In this document: one piece after another, positions 51,001 to 62,126 of the stretch
Layout of the letters: every line of letters begins with the position of its first letter
Position numbering within the stretch: position 1 is the first letter of the stretch
DNA from: Liolophura sinensis
Taxonomy: Eukaryota > Mollusca > Polyplacophora > Chitonida > Chitonidae
Length of the DNA: 64,000 nt
NCBI RefSeq assembly: GCF_032854445.1
Contig: NC_088302.1
Span: forward strand, 31,031,979-31,095,978
Reading direction: 5' to 3'
The notes under the pieces: model-generated
Database searches by the model: none
Seen by the model: only the letters and a program-made list of their open reading frames with translations
What the model was told of the DNA's origin: nothing
Position numbers and translations under genes: made by a program

Positions 51001-54000
51001 TAGCATGAGGATAGGATTCTCATTTCCATATTTACTGTTTATAGGACATGTGTATGCCATGTAATTTGTTGTCAAAAGGACTCTTCTCCAGAAAATACCT
51101 TCTATAGGCAATGAAATTATATGAGTAAGTAGTTCTTAGCAATGTTTTTATATTTTACTGAAGAAAATGTTACCACCATTCTGTAAGCAAAAATATGAAC
51201 TGTCACTTTTGTATTGGTGTGCCATTAATTTCCAAAGTTGTTTTTCAACAAATTCCAGAGTTGATCAATTGAGGCAATATTTCAACGCCCACATCGATTT
51301 TCACTGGGTCTACGCAGACATCAAATTGAGCAAAATCAAATTAGCGTCAAAGTGAACGGAAATTGTTTCACAACTTTGTGGTCAGAAAAAGGGTAAAAAT
51401 TGTAAATATTCCTTCTTTTCTGATACAAATACCACTGATTTGATGATAGAAATTGGCTTCATTAATTGAGGTCCATACCAGGGATTGTTTTTTAAGCAAA
51501 AACCTGTAGGTTTCATCCATCGAGAAAGCAGGCGGCCATTATGTATGTAAGCAAAATGAAATAAATATAGTTGGCTACATGTAGCATTTCATACACGTTA
51601 TGTCAGGAAAACAGTTATCTAGCCTGGATATGAAAATCTCAGCAGAATTACTTTCTGTGGTGGATTTTTTTTTTTTGTCACCAATTATGATGGAAGCATT
51701 TTGGTAGAAGCCATGTATTAAAGCGAGGGCCTCCGTGGCTCAGTCGGTTAAAGCGCTAGCGCAGCGTAATGACCCAGGAGTCTCTCACCAATGCGGTCGC
51801 TGTGAGTTCAAGTCCAGCTCATGCTGGCGGCCGTACGTAAGAAGGTCTGCCAGCAACCTGCGGATGATCGTGGGTTTCCACTGGGCTCTGCCCGGTTTCC
51901 ACCCACCATAATGCTGGCCGCCGTCGTATAAGTGAAATATTCTTGAATACGGCGTAAAACACCAATCAAAAAAAAAAAAAAAAAAAAAAAAATGTATTAA
52001 AGCACCTAAAGAGTTACAGCATTACTGTAATTCTTCAGACTGTTCGCATGTTTGGAGGATGTTTATTACTGCTAAAATTGTACATTTTGTGAAACGCTGT
52101 GATTGGCTAACCCAACCAATATACAGGGCATTTTGGGAATTTGAGGAATTTATTAGGGTAGCTTTAATGCTCTTCAGCAGAGCCTTTAGTTGAGACAAGA
52201 ATACAGCACAGTGCCAAAATACATTTATCTCAGCTAAGGAGTGAGCCACTAGTCTGCCTAGACTGCTTCGGTGGCCCAATGGTTAGAGTGTCCGCCTCGA
52301 AGTCAGAGACCCGGGATCAAACCCTGGTCGTGCCTTATCAAAGAGTTAAAAAACTTGGCAGTCAGCACTGGTATGCTAAAACAAGGAAACAGGACTGGTT
52401 GACCCGGTGTCAGTATAATGTGACTGGGTGGAGTGAAATGCAAGAGGCATGGTACAACAAGTGTGCTGGTGGTGAGCTAGTGACATGCCCCTTCAATGCT
52501 ATCATGGTAGCATGGTAGCTTTCTTTCAGCTTTATGTAAGGACATGTTAAAATCTGCGTATGTTCATTCACATTTGCTTTGTTTTTTGGTGTACGTGCAT
52601 ATCAAAAGAACATGCATGTTTATAATATGCAGCAATATATTCCACATATTGAAACAGAAACTTCATTTACATGTGTTTGTGTTTAATTTATCATTAAGAT
52701 GGGTTACATGTGTATCTACCTTTTAATAGACTAGGACATTGGTCTTTTGCAATGAATGAGTGATACCTGGCCATTTTGCCCATATAACATCTTTCCATAT
52801 AACATCATTGAAAAGGCAGGAAAGAACAATAGGTTACATGTACATACTGTAGACTAGAATTACTAAAAGCGGGAAAGGTTTGTTATTAGATCTGCAGTCT
52901 AGAGTCAGGGTGGCTGTGTGTTTGCCACCACAATGAACCATGTGCTTCATGGACCGATGACCTGAGTGCCAAAAGCAAGTTGAAACCTTGTGGTGATTTG
53001 GATCATGTGTAATAGATAGGCCATTGTTAATATACGCTTCATGCCCCTGAAGGGCTTTTGATTGAGGGACATGGCTAACCAAAACAAAGAAAAAATCTCC
53101 CTGGGCATATTCATGTACTGGATGACAATGTGTGTGTACAGGATTCATTAGACAGCTCTTTACTGACTCACCATCCAGTGGGTTCTAACATCCTGATGGG
53201 AAAATATTGGTAACATAAGTAGGGCATGGTTATCCAGTTACCTTATAATAATGGAAGTATTGGTTTAACAGTGATAAGATGTACTTGGCTCTGTCTATCC
53301 ATTTTCAGGTATTACTGACTCTGAGGTGATATATTTTGCATACTGATTTCCTGTGCCTAAAAACACAAGTGACCCATAACTGATTGTCATAATGACAAAA
53401 TGCCTACAGGTTTAACGCTCATGATAGGGTGATGAATACCTTTTTGACTACCATGACGACATAATGCCGACAGTTTGGATTACCATGATGGTGTAATGCC
53501 TACGCTTATGACAAGCATGATGATATAAATGAATATGCTTTTGAGTGAATGAGTGATTATGGCCTATTGTGTCGGCCTACACTTATGATACCCATGATAT
53601 TGTAATGCGTACGCTTATGATGACCAAAATGATGTAACGTCTACAGTTTTGATTACCATGATGACATTGTGCCTACACTTTTGACTACCATGATCACAAT
53701 GCCTATCTTTCTGACAACCATGATGACAGATTTCCCACACTTTTGACTACTTCTTATGGTGGGATATTATGATGAAACTTTATTTAGATGTACGTGTTTA
53801 CCGGGCGATATCTGATTGACAAACATTAAAGTTTACATCGTGACCATGCCTAAAGAAGATCTGTAAAGTGCAACTCAAAACGATGCTTTCATAAGGCTTT
53901 ACAGTCTGTGAATGAAAGAAATTTATATGAAAACTTTTTATTTGTAAATCATCTCATTTCTGTTCAGTTTACTGTTTCAATACAGATTTAGCTTTAGGTG

Positions 54001-57000
54001 CTTAAAGGTATTTCTGGAACTGGTATTCTGGAATGGTTCTAGATATGGCCCTGGATGCCTGCAGCCACATTCACAAAATTTTGTAAGTCACATTTCCTGT
54101 AATGTTTTTCATAAAAAGACATCTAGATCATAGTGCCGTTATAGTGCCATAAGGTGACGTCATTTACAAGTTAGAAAAGTTACGTAAAATTGATTTACAA
54201 GGTTGTGTGAAAGTGGGCGCTCCATTTGAAAACCATTTGTTAAAGATGCACTCGTGACCATATACAGTCAGCACTACTCTAGGTGAATCTTGTTCTTCTG
54301 CACAAATCTGTGAGCATCAGTGATACATACATGCACTTTATTAAGGTTTATGTATTTATTTGATAAGTGTATTATGCCGTACTCAAGAATATTTTACTTA
54401 TACAGTAGGGGCCAGAATTATGGTGGGGGGGGGGGGGGGACCCACGACCATCCGCAGGTTGCTGACAGACCTTCGCAGGTATGGCTGGACTTGATCTTGT
54501 AGCGACCGCATTGGTGAGAGGCTCCTGGGTCATTATGCCGCGCTAGCCCGCTAATGTACTTGTCATGTCCTGTGTATCCTCATACACAAGGCATTGGCAT
54601 CTCATACCATTCCACATAATGTTTGGCATGCTTCATATCACCATTCATCTGGCAGGAGGTATCAGATATCAAGTGGCATATAGAATTTCTTCAGTGCAAA
54701 ACATGTATACATATACATGTTTGTTTGGTCTCGAACATGCTTTCAACATTATATTGCTTTCAGTACATGTATGTCTATCATTTCACCATATTGTCTTCTT
54801 GCAGCAGGCCATTCTCAGTTCTGAAATCTGCATGTATTTATACGAAGTGGTGTCTTAGTGGAATGTTACATGTAAATGCACAGCATTATACACACAGAAA
54901 CCAGATGTGACACCACATACTGATGTATACTCACACTTTCAATGTGTTGGGCCTGAATATCACTGAATCTGTGTTTTGTAATGCTTTACTCAAGAATTTT
55001 TTTTTTACCTACATGGACATGTATACCATGTTCATCAGTTCTATATGTGGAGCAAAAACAGTGCCAAGGGTATAAAACCACCAACCATTGGCAAGTTGCT
55101 GATGAACTTTTCCATGTGTGAAGCACAGATATACACACCATATTACTGGAAGACATATGGTGTTGAATGATAATTAGACTGTCCAAATGGCCCCACCAGC
55201 GCCATAGACCACTTATTGTCACCAAGCCCTACAGACATTGAAAGCAGGGGAATCTGAAAATCACCTGTCGAAGAACCCAGACCATCTGTAAATATAGCGA
55301 TGCCCACAGTAATACTTCTGAGGGATTAGTACACACCACAATGCTTCACCTCAGTTTGACATTTATTCAAAATTGATGATTAACAGCCAAGGTTGTTGCC
55401 TCCTTCAGAGAGTTGACTATTTTCTACACAAACCTGACCGTCTCCAGTGTCTTAATCAAACCTTAAGGAGTTCATGTATTAAACGAGAATTAGACACAGT
55501 TTCATGCATACATGTGCGTGGTGAAAATCACTAGTCAAAGAAAACAAGAAAATAAAAATCCATAAAAGGATTTGAAGTGATTTGTATGCCTGAAATACTC
55601 GAAGGAAACAAGATGTCCAAGGTGATTCTTGGCTTGCAAATATCGTCTGCATTTCAGTTGGGCCTGAACGTAGGAACCGCATAATTTCGTCACAAATGAG
55701 GCCCTATTCACTTCAGATCACAGTGTACATCCTGCAAAATAACATCTCTGACTGAATCTCACTGCAAAATTGAATAATGCTAAACATATACTCAAAAAAA
55801 AAAAAAAAAAAAGTATCAAGCCTAACTCTTAAGGCTTCTTGCCTTAGTGAATGTGGTACTATACTGTATGCTTGACAACGGAATTGAACCCGTGTCTACA
55901 GTCTACCAGAAGAGGTACTGTACTCTCTTCTGCTCAGACAGACTATATTATAATATCTCCCATGCATATATGTACACGTACATGTATGTCTATCAGGGGT
56001 ATTTATTTCTCGCCATGTAAATTGCAGTCAACTTAGCCTACCATCGCTTTGCGCAAGCAACCCATGTTATAATACAAGTCCATGCAGATATGGATGGTCT
56101 GCCATTATAAAAGTTGCAAATAATCAGTTATTGTGGCAGTACCAGTCTTGTCAACCTGAGGCATTTACTTCTTTCTGATTTAATATACTACTTAAACATA
56201 ACTTTGTTTCCTGAACTTTTTCATATGGACAGCAGTTTGGCAGGAGATGTCAGCCCACAAAAAATTACCTGGTTAAGTTTTGAATCAGGGAGTACACTGT
56301 ACATATATACATATATCTTTGAATCTTGCCTAAGTGAGACAGGTGACTAATACCAAAGGTATTCTTTATAGCTAGATAATATACATGTACATTTGTATGT
56401 AATTCTGTGCTGTAGGTGTATATAGGTCCACAAGCCTGAATGCAACTTTGAACAGTGTCAGTGGACAGTTTTCAAAGTGCAGTTCTCTATATAGTAAAAT
56501 GATCTCAGCCTTAAAGGGATACAGAATAGATTCTGATTGGCTGGTGTGAAGTAAAAAGGTAATTCCAGGCTATACCTTGACTAAGCTGAATTTTAGGTAA
56601 GGTACATTTATTCAAACATGACCAAGGCTCCAGTTGGTTAGAGTGCTAGCACAGCGTTATGACCCAGGAGTCTCTCTTCAATGCGGTCGCTGTGAGTTCA
56701 AATCCAGAACCTGCTGACTTCCTCTCCGGTCGCAAGTGGGAAGGTCTGCCTGCAACCTGCGGATGGTCGTGGGTTTCCCCCGGGCTCTGGCCGGTTTCCT
56801 CCAACCATAATGCTGGCGCCGTCGTATAAGTGAAACGTTCTTGAGTACGGCGTAAAACACCAATTAAATAAATAAATGAACCAAGGCTGCAAGATTTATT
56901 CCTGGAAGCCCTATCTCCTCTGTCAGCTAATCAGCGTCAATTCTGTATCCGTTTAAATAGCTACGTAATGTACATGTGGATACATGTAACCATTAAAACT

Positions 57001-57346
57001 AGTATACGAGTGAATCAGTAAGGACATGGATATGTTTGCTTCTGTACTGAGCATGGCCAGCATTACTTTACCATAGAGAGATGGCCCATTGCTATATCTG
57101 TGTATGTAAGGCCATCAGTGAAATACGGTTGATGGGGGTACTTTGATGGAATTTCTTTTATATTTTTCTCTCAATGTTAATTTGTTTAAAATCACAAGCT
57201 ACAATTAAAAAAAATTCCGTACCTTACTAATCTTATTTTTTCTTATATGATGGGGTTGTGTCATTGTCATGTAACTGAACAACTGTTAAGTACGATGTTA
57301 AACCCCAGGCATTCATTCATTCATTCAACATTGAAGAATTAAAGCA

Positions 57347-57387
<41 letters not shown>

Positions 57388-60300
57388 CCGTCTGTGTGAA
57401 GAATGGCTATCTATTGGATAGTTTTTCTGAGAAATGAAAATGTGGCAATGGATATAAATACCTTAAGTTAGCCCCGTCCAGGAATAATATGGCTTCAAGA
57501 CCCTGGTACATGGCATCGGTATGTTGGCAGAATTGTACCATTTTGTGAGAATTTAACGACCTTGTTACATTTGCTGTAATAAAGATCTGTGGATGCCCCA
57601 TCAGAAGGTGGCCCTCTGTTTTATTGCCTTTATTTATACATCCCATAGATTACAAGCATTCAGCTTGTGCTTAAATTGGACATTACAGGGCTTATAATAA
57701 TTGATTGGGGGCCATAGTAAGGCTGTATTTATATATTAATTAAGTAACTGTGCATGCTGTAGAGTTAAATATAGGTATATGAAGACGGATAAGGTTAGAA
57801 AACGGATATACATGACAATAATAGGATGCCATGGTTACCCATAAATACAAATCTTATGACAAACCGTTTTCCGAACTGTCACTCAAGAACATGCTTGTGA
57901 CCAATAATAATCCGCATTGTTGCATATGTAGGTCAATCCAATGACCCACTCATTGGTAACACAGTCAGTCTTTACGAGGCGTCATGATGTCACAATTGCT
58001 GTCGCCAAGAATGGAATGAATAGCTATATGTAGCGTCAAGTTTTCACGATTGGCTTTCAACATCCGGTTTCATTTGTGGTAATGCTCATTAATTCTCGAG
58101 CATATATTTGCCTTTTGTAATTCGGCTCAACTTGGAACTTACAAATTTACGGTAATTCTCCAGTATAGAACATTGAAGACTGGACTTGAGTTACAGATCA
58201 TCAGTGGTGAAGGGCCAGATAGTCACAGTGACCCAGTGTTTTAATCATCTCAGATAGTATAACCCCCATTTATGCTAGATTCAGCTTATCCATGAAAATA
58301 CAATTTATCTGATGATGATGGTGTGTTTTTAAGATATTTGATGTAAGTATTAAACAACTCTCTGTGCATTCAGCGAGAGATCAGTCAGGCTACAGTGAAT
58401 TTTTTGTCTAGTTAATCTATTGAAAGGTCGTATCACTTGGTGGAAGATCAAATTGGCTTTTATATCCATTTGGTGCCTGCATGAAATGCTACTTCCTTCA
58501 CCATTGTGCTTGTGTTGATTCTCCTTATTTGTACCCTCAGAAGCCATTAATCAATTATCACAGTGAAAAAAGAGGCTGTAATTGATAAAGTGAGTAGGCT
58601 GTTTCAAGGATGCAGTGATAATGTTGTGCACTGTTCATGTATTGGGTTGTGGATCTTTGTAGCAGTCGACAGTGAAATTGAGCTTCTATTGGCTCATTCA
58701 CTCCGTGCTGTCAGAAAAAATTAAGTACAGTACCTCTCAAATCACAACAGCTGGATTAGTGACATGCACCTGTACATGTACAACTATTTGGTGCTGAAAA
58801 ATGTCTGACTTGTGAAGAATAGATCTGTTTTAAGTGCAAGTGTACTCAAGTGTATCAAGGATACATATACATTTTCGTATCCGTGTTAGATAAAACTATA
58901 AACTACTAGATTTATTCTGTTGTTAATTTTTTATGTGGTATTTGTAAATGAAAAGTTAAACATTTTTACAGTGCACAGGGGTTTGTTTACTAAGTTTTAT
59001 TGGTTCTTTACAATAGAAACATACGGCTGTTTTTGCATCAGGTGATTGAATGCTCTCAAGTTGTTATCAGATATGTAATTAAGGTCAGTGACCCGTTGTT
59101 GTATTGTAAACTGATAAAAATTTGGTTGTTGTTATTTTCAGATCATCTCCTTCCTTCTAAGGCAGTGATGATATTTACTTGATTCTTTCTTTATAAATGA
59201 TACTTGCAGTATACATGTCAATGTAGCTCAAGGGAAAGATTGGAGACCCATAATATGAGACATAATTACTGTAATGCAATCAGGTTTTAAGAAATTGACA
59301 TTCTTTGCCATGTACAGGCAACAATTAGTGCGCGTGTCCTCAGGCAAAAGATTAATTTCAATTATTGGTTTAAATTCGGTTTTTCGCCACACACACGAAA
59401 ACTTTTGTACTTATACGACAGGGGCCAGGGTTTATACGATCGAAGGAAACTGATCAAAATCTGGCCTTGGGCAAATGAAGGATACATAGAATATCAAATC
59501 ACTTGAAAATGCTCAAATTCCATTTATTCAGGGCAATATACAACTGAAAGCAATCTTGATATAAAGCCAATTGTAGTACGGCCTTAACTGTTTCTCACAT
59601 CTCATCATTAGCTTTAATGGGTGGGGTAGGATGCCTATGGAATACTGGTACATGTATCATTTTAATAGAAATGTTAGGAAATACATTCATTATTAAGGGT
59701 CTAGTATTGATGATTTTTATTTTCTCAGATGGAGTGTTTTGTGCATGTTACATGTAGGTTTTGACATGCTTATGCCATGATATGGCTTTATGTGGAATGT
59801 AGTCAGAATTATTCATTCCATTCATTCATTCATGAACTTTAAATATAATCGGCTTCTTGCAATGTATATCTGAAATTAAAAATTGACTGCTATTATATAA
59901 GTGACAAATTCAGCAAGAGTGAAATAAACAAATAAATTTTTAATTCATTTTTTATAAGTTTACAGCATTGGGGGTAGATCTGTTTTAATTTCTTGTGGTT
60001 GAATGTGGAAAGTTATTGTACAGTGCAGACCCTGGCTAGAAATCAAGAGAGGCAAAGGTACATTTTCCGCAAGTCAGGCAAGGTGGCAATTACCACAGCC
60101 TACCAGTCGTGCCACTTAAAAACGGGAAGGGTGCACACTTTAGGTGCAGGGTGCACACTTTAGGTGCCAGGTGCAGCACTTCTTTTGTACTAGCGGATAG
60201 CTATTAAAGCTAATAGGTACGTGTAGATGATTATGTGAGACAATTTTTTTCGTTTAATTTTCCAGCTTGTTGGAGCAGACTTTGACATTGAGACCAATTT

Positions 60301-62076
60301 CATCATCAAGGATAGTCAAAACATTCTTCACATGCTAAAACTGCTTGAAAACAGTCCTCCTAAACTTCAGGTGAGTTGATTTCTAAAGCACCATTAATAC
60401 GCCAATTAAAGATAGTTTTGTACGTGTGTTTTGTTAATGATGGCGTATGACATGAAAAGTGAAATACAGACATGATCCATTGCAGTTCTTTCTGAATTTG
60501 CCTTGTGAGAACATCAGTGATTCAGAAAAAGTAATGTCCATTTCACATGTTGTTTAGATAATATTGAATGATGAATGGATTTTTACATTAATATTGTATT
60601 GATATTTTTGTTATCCCATGTTTTTGCTAAACACAAAGCTAGGAATATTAATTTGAGTTTGCTCTGTCTTTCTTGCTTTGGTTTCCATGTAATAACTGCA
60701 CCAGATATTGTTTGATTTTGATAAGATTTTTGGAGCAGGTTCAATTTATATCTCGCTACGATATGACTGAAATATTGCCGATGTGGCATTAAGCCATAAT
60801 CATTCATTCATTCATTCAGTTTATGTCTCCTCAGATCAAGTTTGAAAACCAGGTTGCTCCACAAAAAAGTTTTGCATATTTAGCATAAGAAGTAAATTCC
60901 CTGAATTTGCCTGTTGTGTATGTAATCTTGATGATCATTTTATGTCTCTTCAGATCAAGTTTGAAAACCAGGTTGCTCCACACAAAAGTTTTGCAAATTT
61001 AGCATAAGAAGTAAATTCCCTGAATTTGCCTGTTATCTATGAAATCTTGACCTTGGCCATCCTGAGTGTTAACCTTCTACTTGCAGGCCCAGATATGGAG
61101 TGTGTTCACAGCCATGCTGAAGAAGAGTCAAAGGAACCTGCAGGCCTGTGCGGAGGTGGGACTTGTGGCCCATGTGCTCAATATACTCGAGGCATCGGAT
61201 GATCTAGTCGCAGGTAAACACATGTGGAAAAAGTCGATTGACAATTCGGGTGTCTCTGATTCCACAAAAGACACAACATACATACTCCTTACAGCGCATG
61301 CGTAACTCTCTACCTTTCGCTTTACATCCCTGCCACCAAAAGCAATTTTGTACAGAAATTTTGAACAACGCGGAGGTCACTGGGGTCGCAGTGATTAGGC
61401 AGGAAGTGATGTCAGAAAACACAAACAATCCGTGTCAACCTTTGTCTCTAATAATAATAATAAAAATAATATGCATTCATTTTCTTTATGTAAAATGTGT
61501 ACAGCACGAACACCTGAAACATTTTTATTGATGAATGCTGATTAAATAGTTCCACAGGACGACTCACGTGATGAGGCTAATCTGAAACAAGCCTACGTGC
61601 GTCTCACAGGCTCCAAAGGTCAATCTTGTCTATTGGTGGCAGTGATGCAAAGGAAAAGGTAGAGAGCAACGCATGCGCTGTAAGGAGTATGCACAACATA
61701 TTGTAAATGATATAACACATGTACAAATGAAGCTAAAAGATCTTGAAGTTCCAAAAGTTCAAATGAAGTTCTAAAAGTAGCTTTGCTCTTGGACCTTTGT
61801 GGCAGTAGGTGGTCAAGAGCACTCTCTTGTGTGTTCTTACATGAAGTTTACTTCAGACCACTTGCCTAGTAAATTATGTCAAGCGTGATGTGGGACAGTT
61901 GGCTGATAACTTCCCAAGGGTTGGTGGTTTACTCTGGGCTCTCCAATGTTCTCTACTCTGAAAAAATGGCCATCTTATAAGTATGGCTCTACACACCAAT
62001 CAAGTAAATAGAAGTTAACTAGTAGATTGATTTTTGTCAGCATGTGGAATAGCTGTCTATTAAAATGTACTCTCAG

Positions 62077-62126
<50 letters not shown>

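Larger units (their letters stand above)
24081..60265 (+). other. 36.2 kb first coding intron of the neurobeachin-like gene
   Basis: The donor gtgagt and acceptor ttccag are 36,185 bp apart. Apart from the listed repeats I see no coding signal on either strand. The stretches 30200-31850, 32150-34020, 36260-43070 and 57390-59360 hold only AT-rich sequence, homopolymers (T29 at 31489-31517, A22 near 37723) and scattered tacatgta words. ORFs up to 147 codons (39993-40436) have no recognisable domain. Confidence 0.8.

Noticed and set aside
52834..53148. 104-codon minus-strand ORF (His-rich)
   Set aside because: No family resemblance, isolated, and in repeat-rich intron. His content follows from ATG/GTG-rich sequence on the other strand.
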